36,104 bases of DNA. Source: an uncultured Anaerovibrio sp. (GTDB lineage Bacteria > Bacillota > Negativicutes > Selenomonadales > Selenomonadaceae). Both the position numbers and the translations under genes were made by a program. This document shows positions 7,809 to 15,176 of this stretch, piece after piece; within the stretch, counting starts at the first letter, position 1; each line of letters opens with the position of its first letter. The stretch spans positions 1 through 36,104 of the forward strand of contig CAKPYV010000022.1 of assembly GCA_934203205.1 (NCBI GenBank), given 5' to 3'. The notes under the pieces are model-generated. The model did not search any database. It worked only from the letters and a program-made list of their open reading frames with translations, and was not told where the DNA came from.

Positions 7809-8432
7809 ATGAAAACAATCGAAATCTTGGAAATACTTGTAAAACAAATTCATACAACTGTGGTCGCTACGGTAGATGAAAAGAATACTCCTGTGACCTG
7901 TGCCATTGATATGATGGACTTTGATGAAAGCGGGTTGTACTTTCTAACAGCAAAAGGAAAAAGCTTTTACAGACGCTTGTGTGCCAATCCTAATATTGCT
8001 CTTACTGGTACGAAGGGGGCTGATACCATGAGTACCGTTGCAGTTTCAATAAAAGGAAAAATCGAGAAATTGGGAGCAGATAGATTACGAGATTTATTTG
8101 AGAAGAATCCTTATATGAAAGACATCTACCCTTCAGAGGAATCACGCTCTGCTCTGACTGTATTTAAGCTATATGAAGGAACCGGAGAAATGTTTGATTT
8201 ATCAAAATTGCCTCCAGAGAGAACAGAGTTTACAATAGGAACAGCTTCTCTGCTTGAAGATGGATATTTTGTTACGGATAAGTGTATCGGTTGTAAGCTA
8301 TGTTATTCCAGGTGCCCGCAGAAATGTATAGATATTTCTGCTAAACCAGTGGTGATTGACCAGAGTCATTGTTTACGTTGTGGTAATTGCTATGAGATAT
8401 GTCCCGCAAGAGCAGTTATCAAGAAAGGATAG
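7809..8432 (+). CDS. PNPOx-fold flavoprotein fused to 2x[4Fe-4S] ferredoxin
   Basis: This 207-residue protein has a PNPOx-like barrel (about residues 1-135) followed by a dicluster ferredoxin domain. Cluster cysteines are visible at C159, C162, C165, C169 and at C188, C191, C194, C198, in the patterns CIGCKLCYSRCP and CLRCGNCYEICP. It probably moves electrons between the iron-sulfur clusters and a bound flavin; the substrate is unknown. ATG at 7809 is chosen because AAGGAGA lies about 10 nt upstream; the longer open frame runs back into the riboswitch. It is first in the riboswitch-controlled unit, 11 bp before the macrodomain gene. Confidence 0.88.
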   Translation: MKTIEILEILVKQIHTTVVATVDEKNTPVTCAIDMMDFDESGLYFLTAKGKSFYRRLCANPNIALTGTKGADTMSTVAVSIKGKIEKLGADRLRDLFEKNPYMKDIYPSEESRSALTVFKLYEGTGEMFDLSKLPPERTEFTIGTASLLEDGYFVTDKCIGCKLCYSRCPQKCIDISAKPVVIDQSHCLRCGNCYEICPARAVIKKG

Positions 8433-8443
8433 GATGTGAGAAA

Positions 8444-9232
8444 ATGAAGCAGGAAGAACGCCGTATCTGGCTGATTAGAGAACTCTTAAAAGAACAATCA
8501 CAATATCATGACATTGAAATACCGCAAACTGAAAAGGAACAGAAAAGACTGCTTCGAGCTTTGTTTAATGTTCGTCCACCTATGACGGCAAGCAATGAAT
8601 TTTTGCAAATACAGGATGAGTATCTATTGCAGGAAGCCAAAGAAAAGGGAATTATGAAAGCCAATGAATTGCCGGTGACGGAGGCAGATGAAAGACTTGT
8701 GCTTTGGCAGGGCGATATTACTAGGTTAGAAGTCGGTGCTATTGTGAATGCTGCCAATAGCGGAATGACAGGTTGCTATCAACCCAACCACACTTGTATT
8801 GATAACTGTATCCATACTTATGCGGGAGTACAGCTTCGCCTTGCCTGTGGACAGCTGATGGAGAAACAAGGACACGAAGAAGAAACCGGACTTGCCAAAA
8901 TCACACCTGCTTTCAACCTGCCCTCTGACTATGTGATTCATACTGTGGGACCGATTGTGAGTGGAAAACTGACACAGCAACATAAGGACTTATTGGAAAG
9001 CTGCTATCGTTCCTGCTTGGAGCTGGCAGAAAACAATGGAGTGGAAAGCATAGCGTTTTGTTGTATTTCTACCGGTGTATTTGGGTTTCCCCAGAAAGAA
9101 GCAGCAGAGATAGCATTTAATACTGTAAAAAAATATTTCAAAGAGAACAACAAAATCAGAAAGGTGGTATTCAATGTTTTTGAGTCGTCAGATTATCAAA
9201 TCTACAGGCAGTTACTTGGAGCAGATAAATAA
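8444..9232 (+). CDS. Zinc-type macrodomain, protein-ADP-ribose hydrolase
   Basis: This 262-residue protein has a helical N-terminal region (about 1-85) followed by a macrodomain. LVLWQGDITRLEVGAIVNAANSGMTGC carries the ADP-ribose-binding Asp91 and Asn motifs. The segment C111-Y-Q-P-N-H116-T-C118-I-D-N is the Cys-His-Cys signature of the zinc-dependent macrodomains linked to SirTM. The loop SIAFCCISTGVFGFPQKEAAEIA is the usual phosphate-binding loop. Family members remove the ADP-ribose that SirTM attaches. The gene overlaps the downstream sirtuin gene by 59 bp, so the two are probably coupled. Confidence 0.92.
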   Translation: MKQEERRIWLIRELLKEQSQYHDIEIPQTEKEQKRLLRALFNVRPPMTASNEFLQIQDEYLLQEAKEKGIMKANELPVTEADERLVLWQGDITRLEVGAIVNAANSGMTGCYQPNHTCIDNCIHTYAGVQLRLACGQLMEKQGHEEETGLAKITPAFNLPSDYVIHTVGPIVSGKLTQQHKDLLESCYRSCLELAENNGVESIAFCCISTGVFGFPQKEAAEIAFNTVKKYFKENNKIRKVVFNVFESSDYQIYRQLLGADK

Positions 9233-10091
9233 ATTGAAGAGTGAATTAGCAAGTGCTGAGGCTGTTGTAATTGGTGCAGGAGCAGGTTTATCAACTTCTG
9301 CTGGTTTTACTTATTCCGGAGAAAGATTCCAAAAATATTTCAGCGATTTTGCTTCCAAATACCACTTTGCAGATATGTACTCCGGAGGGTTTTATCCCTA
9401 TGATAGCTTAGAGGAATATTGGGCATATTGGAGCAGATATATTTTCATTAACCGCTATGTGGAAGCTCCTAAACCTGTTTACAATATTCTTTTTAATATG
9501 GTAAAGGATAAAGATTATTTTGTGTTGACAACCAATGTAGACCACCAATTTCAAAAAGCTGTTTTTGATAAACATCGCCTATTCTATACACAGGGAGATT
9601 ATGGTCTATGGCAATGTATGGACGGTTGTGGCAAAAAGACCTATGACAATGCAGAACAGGTTCGTAAAATGGTTGAAGCACAAGGTTTTGAGATTCCATC
9701 TGATGGAGAACTTGTATTGCCGAAAGGTGGGGTAGCAAAGACTTCTATTCCTTCCGGGCTTATTCCATATTGTCCAGAGTGTGGGAAACCACTGACAATG
9801 AATTTGCGTTGCGATGACAGCTTTGTGCAGGATGAAGGATGGAATATGGCAGCACATAGATACTCCGATTTCCTGCATCTTCACGAAAATGGTCATGTAC
9901 TTTATCTGGAACTTGGAGTAGGAGCAAACACACCTGTTATAGTGAAGTATCATTTCTGGAAAAGAGTAAAAGAAAATCCTTTGTCGATTTATGCTTGTCT
10001 AAACTATGGAGAAGTATTTGCTCCAGAAGAAATTCAAAAACAAAGTATTCTGATTGATGGAGATATAGGAGATACCCTAGTTCAAATTTAG
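9174..10091 (+). CDS. Class M sirtuin (SirTM), protein ADP-ribosyltransferase
   Basis: This 305-residue protein has the sirtuin NAD-binding motif GAGAGLSTSAG (residues 34-44) and TTNVD (119-123). Where deacetylating sirtuins have catalytic His-Gly, it has Gln140-Gly141 (TQGDYG), as reported for SirTM enzymes that ADP-ribosylate proteins. C148, C152, C200 and C203 form a zinc-ribbon pattern. It follows the macrodomain that would reverse its reaction. ATG at 9174 is used, with AAGGTGG 6 nt upstream; an in-frame TTG at 9216, before EQINKLKSEL, is a plausible later start. The usual SirTM substrate GcvH-L is absent from the window. Confidence 0.92.
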   Translation: MFLSRQIIKSTGSYLEQINKLKSELASAEAVVIGAGAGLSTSAGFTYSGERFQKYFSDFASKYHFADMYSGGFYPYDSLEEYWAYWSRYIFINRYVEAPKPVYNILFNMVKDKDYFVLTTNVDHQFQKAVFDKHRLFYTQGDYGLWQCMDGCGKKTYDNAEQVRKMVEAQGFEIPSDGELVLPKGGVAKTSIPSGLIPYCPECGKPLTMNLRCDDSFVQDEGWNMAAHRYSDFLHLHENGHVLYLELGVGANTPVIVKYHFWKRVKENPLSIYACLNYGEVFAPEEIQKQSILIDGDIGDTLVQI

Positions 10092-10099
10092 ATTATGAT

Positions 10100-10129
10100 G
10101 ACAGAGACGTTATCTTGCGTCTCTGTCTT
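10100..10129 (+). terminator. Terminator of the SirTM unit
   Basis: The stem GACAGAGACG/CGTCTCTGTC, loop TTATCTTG and a short T-run follow the SirTM stop by 8 bp. Confidence 0.85.
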
Positions 10130-10133
10130 TATA

Positions 10134-10734
10134 ATGATTTGATTTGCCGAGTCGTTTCTCTCCTTAGAGTTGTAGATATAATTCGATATGCAAAGGGTTC
10201 TCGAAATACAGCCTGCGGTCATAACGACTTTTGCTCTGTCCGACTTAATGGCCCTATCTGGTGATTTATTCTAACGCACAGATACCGCTTGTCGCTGAGC
10301 CATTTCACAGAGACCGTAATGATAGAGAGTGCCACCGGGGCCACTTTTGCTGCGCAAAAGCAGGAGTCTCCCGACGCAAAAGTGTCATGCCCCTCCGGCT
10401 GTTGCCGAATCATCAAGGCTTATCGATATTGTCAATCCCCATAATTCTGCTATCCTCGTAGAAAATAGGTCGTTCCAAATTGTGCCAAAGCAGGAAGGTG
10501 CAATGAATACACAAAATAGAAGGCATGACATATACCCTTAACAGGTATATCGATGTGCCTCGCTTCTTAACGAATTTAAGCCATGAAAAGGTGAACATCG
10601 TGAAGCTTTTCATGTGATTAAATGAGTTTAGCAGCGTGAGGCACATCAATATAGCGCGAGCGTGCCTGTAAGGGTATATGCCATGCCTACGAGAAGTGTA
10701 TAGATAATTGATGTATTCGGCAAATCAGAATTTT
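10134..10734 (-). repeat. Interspersed repeat element, copy B (about 600 bp, inverted)
   Basis: Inverted relative to A, C and D. The left edge TGATTTGCCGAGTC is the element's 'right' terminus. The right edge, read on the other strand, is AATTCTGATTTGCCGAATAC. The structured core hairpin is at 10335-10398 and the large hairpin at 10521-10688. With copy A it brackets the PNPOx/FMN-riboswitch/SirTM cassette. No transposase is present. Confidence 0.85.
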
Positions 10735-10738
10735 CAAC

Positions 10739-10767
10739 TTGACGCTGATGAAATTTTGGTATATCAT
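10739..10767 (+). promoter_or_regulatory. Promoter of the DUF2292 gene
   Basis: TTGACG, a 17-bp spacer and TATCAT begin a few bp after the end of repeat element B, leaving a leader of about 55 nt. Confidence 0.6.
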
Positions 10768-10830
10768 ACAAATAATAATTATATATAAAACATATAGAGA
10801 TAGTATGATAATATCACTGAGGTGTCATAA

Positions 10831-11178
10831 ATGGAGAAATTAAAGCTTTTCCCTGGGGAGATTCCTCTAGAGGTTATGGATTATTTAATAGAGCAAATGC
10901 AGAAAATATCCTTTGGAGAGGTGGTACTGGTGGCTCAGGATGGAGTGCTGGTGCAGATAGAAAGCCAGGAGAAGCTGCGCTTGGCTAATTGGGGCCAGCA
11001 TTTGGAGCAGCAATTATGGACTGATAAGCAGCAGAAGCATATTACTAAGCATTTGCAACAGGAATTTAGTCATTTGGCCTATGGCAAGCTGGTTATAGTT
11101 ATTAAGAATGGTAATGTGATACAAATGGAGCGGACGGAAAAGCAACGCTTCACCGGTTTAGACGGAGAGGGAATTTAG
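10831..11178 (+). CDS. Duplicated DUF2292 (YezD-like) protein
   Basis: This 115-residue protein contains two copies of the short YezD/DUF2292 motif. Repeat 1 is SFGEVVLVAQDGVLVQIE (about residues 27-44) ending EKLRL; repeat 2 is AYGKLVIVIKNGNVIQME (83-100) ending EKQRF. DUF2292 proteins are usually single-domain and about 50-60 residues long, and often sit beside sulfate or cysteine genes. Here it immediately precedes the sulfate operon. Its molecular function is unknown. The start has TGAGGTGT about 6 nt upstream. Confidence 0.8.
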   Translation: MEKLKLFPGEIPLEVMDYLIEQMQKISFGEVVLVAQDGVLVQIESQEKLRLANWGQHLEQQLWTDKQQKHITKHLQQEFSHLAYGKLVIVIKNGNVIQMERTEKQRFTGLDGEGI

Positions 11179-11186
11179 AAAAAATG

Positions 11187-11215
11187 TTGACAAGCTCATA
11201 ATTTCATAGTAAACT
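11187..11215 (+). promoter_or_regulatory. Promoter of the sulfate operon
   Basis: TTGACA (11187-11192), a 17-bp spacer and TAAACT (11210-11215) would start an mRNA near 11222 and so include the long hairpin at 11287-11365 in its leader. Confidence 0.6.
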
Positions 11216-11286
11216 AACAACATCACTTACAAAACATACAAATAATATATGATTGAATGGTATAACCTTAGGTCATTCGACAAACG

Positions 11287-11365
11287 AAAGCCTACGGCGC
11301 CGTATAGAGTATTGGATAGGAATATATTTCCCCAGGAATACTCTATACCGCTGTAGGCTTTTTTT
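11287..11365 (+). terminator. Long leader hairpin with T-run (terminator or attenuator)
   Basis: A stem of about 25 bp (AAAGCCTACGGCG pairing CGCTGTAGGCTTT, extended by GTATAGAGTATT/AATACTCTATAC) closes a loop of about 23 nt and is followed by seven T. It lies downstream of a promoter-like sequence and 38 bp before the sulfate-binding protein gene, so it is either the DUF2292 gene's terminator or a conditional attenuator for the sulfate operon. Confidence 0.75.
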
Positions 11366-11403
11366 GTACATATTAATTAAGAACAGAATGGGAGTGAAGA
11401 ATT

Positions 11404-12429
11404 ATGCAGGCAAAGAAATTATTTGGATTAGCAGTCAGCGTACTATTGGCAGTTGGGGTGATGGCAGGCTGTGGCAGTGATACGGCTGAGAATACAGACA
11501 GCAAGGAATTTTTGAATGTGTCCTACGATCCTACCCGAGAGCTTTATACAGAGTTTAATGAGAAATTCAAAACTGAATGGCAAAAAGAAAGCAATCAGGA
11601 TATTATTTTTGCTCAATCTCATGGAGGCTCTGGCAAGCAGGCCCGTTCTGTGCGGGAGGGACTGGAGGCAGATGTTGTGACTTTGGCTCTGGCCTATGAT
11701 GTCGATGAAATTGCTCAGGCAGGCCTTATAGACAAGAACTGGCAGCAGAAGTTCCCTGATAATTCTGCTCCCTATACTTCCACCATTGTATTTTTGGTAA
11801 GGAAAGGCAATCCTAAGAACATCCATGATTGGAATGATTTAACCAGAGATGATGTTCAGATAGTCACTCCAAATCCGAAAACATCTGGCGGTGCTCGCTG
11901 GAATTATCTGGCAGCCTGGGAATATGCCAAGGAGAAAAACAATGGCAATGAAGCTGCCATCAAGGAATTTATGCAGAAGCTTTTCCACAATGTAGTGGCC
12001 TTGGATTCCGGTGCTAGAGGTGCTACTACCTCCTTTGTACAGCGGGGGCAGGGAGATGTGCTGATTGCTTGGGAAAATGAAGCCCTGCTTTCTGTTAAGG
12101 ATGCTCCAGATGCCTATGAGGTGGTAGTGCCATCCGTTAGTATTTTGGCTGAGCCATCTGTAGCCGTGGTAGATGAAGTTGTAGATAGAAAGGGCACAAG
12201 GGATGTGGCTGAGGCCTACATCAAATACCTGTATTCCAAGGTTGGACAGGAAATTGCGGCTAAGAATTTTTATCGTCCACGGGACAAGGAAATTGCGGAC
12301 AAATACAAGCAGCAGTTTCCTGAGCTAAAGCTGGTTACTATTGATAGTGCCTTTGGAGGTTGGACCAAGGCTCAGAAAGAGCATTTTGCCGATGGAGGCA
12401 CCTTTGATCAGATTTTTGAGAAAAAATAA
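11404..12429 (+). CDS. sbp: Sulfate ABC transporter substrate-binding lipoprotein
   Basis: This 341-residue protein starts with a lipoprotein signal ending VMAGC (Cys23 is the expected lipid-modified residue). The mature part matches the Sbp/CysP family: NVSYDPTRELYTEFN, SHGGSGKQARSVREGLEADVVTLALAYD and TPNPKTSGGARWNYLAAW are its hallmark segments. It captures sulfate (or thiosulfate) outside the membrane for CysTWA. The start has GGAGTG about 9 nt upstream. It opens the operon running to cysN. Confidence 0.95.
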   Translation: MQAKKLFGLAVSVLLAVGVMAGCGSDTAENTDSKEFLNVSYDPTRELYTEFNEKFKTEWQKESNQDIIFAQSHGGSGKQARSVREGLEADVVTLALAYDVDEIAQAGLIDKNWQQKFPDNSAPYTSTIVFLVRKGNPKNIHDWNDLTRDDVQIVTPNPKTSGGARWNYLAAWEYAKEKNNGNEAAIKEFMQKLFHNVVALDSGARGATTSFVQRGQGDVLIAWENEALLSVKDAPDAYEVVVPSVSILAEPSVAVVDEVVDRKGTRDVAEAYIKYLYSKVGQEIAAKNFYRPRDKEIADKYKQQFPELKLVTIDSAFGGWTKAQKEHFADGGTFDQIFEKK

Positions 12430-12460
12430 TTATCCAAAATTTTTTTAGGGAGGAAAGGTC

Positions 12461-13285
12461 ATGAGCAAAGCTGGCAGGGTGATACCAGGGTATCATCTCA
12501 CATGGGGAATTACCATATTTTATTTATCCCTGATATTGATAATACCTCTAGGAGCCTTTTTATTGTATAACCTGGGCATGGGCTGGGATAAATTTTGGCA
12601 GACAGTAACTGACTATAGGGTACTTCATGCTTACTATATCAGTCTGGCTACTTCCCTAGTGGCAGCCCTGGTAAACGCCCTATTTGGCTTGCTATTAGCT
12701 TGGGTGTTGGTACGTTATGATTTTCCCGGTCGGCGCCTGATGGACGGCCTAATTGATTTACCCTTTGCCCTGCCTACGGCAGTAGCAGGCATTGCCCTAA
12801 CTACTTTGTATGCGGAAAATGGCTGGCTGGGGCAGTTCTTCTTTGCCCTAGGCATTCCTTCCGTATTTTCTGTTTTGGGCATTACCATCGCCTTGATATT
12901 TGTGGGATTGCCCTTTACTGCCCGCAGTGTACAGCCGGTGCTGGGAGAATTGGATGGACAGTTGGAAGAAGCAGCTGAGATATTGGGGGCTGATGCCTGG
13001 ACCACCTTTAGGCGGGTAATTTTGCCAGAGCTAAGGGCTCCGCTTTTAACAGGTTTTGCCTTGGCCTTTGCCAGAGGCATTGGGGAATATGGCAGCGTGG
13101 TATTTATTGCCGGTAATCTGCCCTATGAAACTGAAATTGCGCCCCTCCTGATTATGGCCAAGCTGGAGCAGTTTGACTATCAGGCAGCGGCGGCAGTGGC
13201 CTTGGTGATGATGGCCATGTCCTTTTTGATTTTATTAAGCATCAACGGCTATCAGCGGTATTTGGCCAAGAGACAGGGGTGTTAA
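12461..13285 (+). CDS. cysT: Sulfate ABC transporter permease CysT
   Basis: A 274-residue inner-membrane permease with about six hydrophobic segments. The EAA loop, EAAEILGADAWTTFRRVILP, contacts the ATPase, and RGIGEYGSVVFIAGNLP is typical of CysT/CysU. It pairs with CysW to form the sulfate channel. The start has GGGAGGAAAGG just upstream. It ends 3 bp before cysW. Confidence 0.95.
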   Translation: MSKAGRVIPGYHLTWGITIFYLSLILIIPLGAFLLYNLGMGWDKFWQTVTDYRVLHAYYISLATSLVAALVNALFGLLLAWVLVRYDFPGRRLMDGLIDLPFALPTAVAGIALTTLYAENGWLGQFFFALGIPSVFSVLGITIALIFVGLPFTARSVQPVLGELDGQLEEAAEILGADAWTTFRRVILPELRAPLLTGFALAFARGIGEYGSVVFIAGNLPYETEIAPLLIMAKLEQFDYQAAAAVALVMMAMSFLILLSINGYQRYLAKRQGC

Positions 13286-13288
13286 GAA

Positions 13289-14107
13289 ATGAAACCAAGA
13301 AAATTTTCTCAGTGGTTGTTAATAGGGCTGGCCGCCTTGTTTCTTCTGCTGATGCTGGTATTGCCCCTGGTGCTGGTGGCCCGGGAGGCTTTGGCTCAGG
13401 GTTGGCAAAGCTTCTGGCAAGCGGTTACAGAGCCTTTTGCCTTGAAGGCATTGTATCTTACCTTGGAGGCCACAGTAGCGGCAGTATTCCTGAATACCAT
13501 TTTCGGACTGGCCTCGGCCTGGCTTTTGACCAAATATGATTTTCCCGGCAAGGCATGGCTAGGCTCCTTAATAGATTTACCCTTTGCTATTTCACCAGTG
13601 GTAGCAGGTTTGTTTTTCATCATGCTTTTTGGTCGCATGAGTCCCCTGTATCCACTGCTGCGGGCAGAGCATATCGCCATTGTCTTTGCGGTACCGGGAA
13701 TTATTCTGGCTACGGTTTTTGTAACCTTTCCTTTTATTACCAGAGAGCTGGTGCCAGTGCTGGAAAGTCAGGGCAATAGTCAGGAGGAGGCAGCGGCCAC
13801 TATGGGAGCGGGGGGCTGGACCATTTTTCGCCACATTACCCTGCCTAGAATCAAATGGGCCTTGCTCTATGGCGTTATTCTGTGCAGCGCCAGAGCCATG
13901 GGAGAATTTGGAGCGGTATCGGTAGTTTCCGGCCATATTAGAGGCAAAACCAATACCCTGCCTTTGCATATTGAGATACTTTACAATGAATATAATTTTA
14001 CGGCTGTCTTTGCCGTAGCGGCTATTTTGGTTATATTAGCAGTTATTGTGCTGATTCTGCGGAATCTGGTGGAATGGCGAGGAAAACGGAGGATGAAGGA
14101 TGTCTAA
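13289..14107 (+). CDS. cysW: Sulfate ABC transporter permease CysW
   Basis: A 272-residue membrane permease, partner of CysT. The EAA loop EAAATMGAGGWTIFRHITLP and the segment RAMGEFGAVSVVSGHIRGKT are typical of CysW. Six hydrophobic segments are visible. It starts 3 bp after cysT and overlaps cysA by 8 bp, indicating coupled translation. Confidence 0.95.
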   Translation: MKPRKFSQWLLIGLAALFLLLMLVLPLVLVAREALAQGWQSFWQAVTEPFALKALYLTLEATVAAVFLNTIFGLASAWLLTKYDFPGKAWLGSLIDLPFAISPVVAGLFFIMLFGRMSPLYPLLRAEHIAIVFAVPGIILATVFVTFPFITRELVPVLESQGNSQEEAAATMGAGGWTIFRHITLPRIKWALLYGVILCSARAMGEFGAVSVVSGHIRGKTNTLPLHIEILYNEYNFTAVFAVAAILVILAVIVLILRNLVEWRGKRRMKDV

Positions 14108-15164
14108 GGAAGTAGAATTAAAAAATATTGAAAAAAACTATGGCGACTTCAAGGCCTCAGATAATGTAAATCTGGCGGTGGAAAAGGGCAGGCTAATTGG
14201 TCTTTTGGGCCCCTCCGGCAGCGGTAAAACCACCATTCTGCGCATGATTGCCGGCTTGGAACAGCCGGATAATGGCGATATTTTTATTGCCGGTCAGCGG
14301 GTTAATGATTTGCCAGCAGGCAAAAGAGGCATTGGCTTTGTTTTTCAGAATTATGCTCTGTTTAATCATATGACAGTGGCAGAAAATATTGCCTTTGGTC
14401 TGCAGGTGCAAAAGGCAGATAAAAAGAAAATCCAGCAGCGGACAGAAATGCTGGCAGAGCTGGTGGGCCTGGCTAATTTTATACATCGCTATCCCATGCA
14501 GCTATCAGGTGGTCAAAGACAGCGGGTGGCCTTTGCCAGAGCCTTGGCGCCAGAGCCTCAGCTTTTGCTGTTGGATGAGCCTTTTGCCGCTATTGATGCC
14601 AAGGTGCGAAAAGACTTGCGGCAATGGCTTCGCAGTATGATTCACCAGCTAGGCATTACCAGTATTTTTGTCACCCACGATCAGGATGAGGCGGTAGAGG
14701 TGGCAGATGATATTATCATTACCAATAAAGGTCATGTGGAGCAGATAGGGACGCCGGCAGAAATTTATCAGCACCCGGCTACCCCATTTGTGGCACAGTT
14801 TATTGGGGAATCGGTGCCAGTGGAGGATTATACCATCTTCAAGGGCTTCAGCAATGGAGAGGGCAGTCATCCCGGTATTATCAGGCCAGAATTTTTGGAA
14901 ATCGGAGCTGATGATGGAGAAATGTATCTGCCCCTGGCAGCGGAAAAGGGAATCGTGCGGGAAACCTATTTCCGAGGCAATAATATGCAGATTGATGTGG
15001 AGGTCAAAGGGCAGCTGCTAAGAGGCTGGCGCAGTTTGGAGAAAAAGCCACTCCGTGAGGGAGATGAGGCCAGAGTGCTGATACATCGCATATACAGTTT
15101 TGCGCATGGACAAACTCAGATTGTGGAAAATCAGGCCAAACAGCAAAATTCAGTAATTATCTAG
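14100..15164 (+). CDS. cysA: Sulfate ABC transporter ATPase CysA
   Basis: This 354-residue ATPase energises sulfate import. Walker A is GPSGSGKT near residue 36, the signature is LSGGQRQRVAFARAL, Walker B is LLLLDEPFAAID, and the H-loop is FVTHDQDEA. The C-terminal extension (about 235 onward) includes a TOBE-like regulatory domain. The start follows GGAGGATGAAGG and lies inside the end of cysW. Confidence 0.95.
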   Translation: MSKEVELKNIEKNYGDFKASDNVNLAVEKGRLIGLLGPSGSGKTTILRMIAGLEQPDNGDIFIAGQRVNDLPAGKRGIGFVFQNYALFNHMTVAENIAFGLQVQKADKKKIQQRTEMLAELVGLANFIHRYPMQLSGGQRQRVAFARALAPEPQLLLLDEPFAAIDAKVRKDLRQWLRSMIHQLGITSIFVTHDQDEAVEVADDIIITNKGHVEQIGTPAEIYQHPATPFVAQFIGESVPVEDYTIFKGFSNGEGSHPGIIRPEFLEIGADDGEMYLPLAAEKGIVRETYFRGNNMQIDVEVKGQLLRGWRSLEKKPLREGDEARVLIHRIYSFAHGQTQIVENQAKQQNSVII

Positions 15165-15176
15165 GGAGGCAATGGT

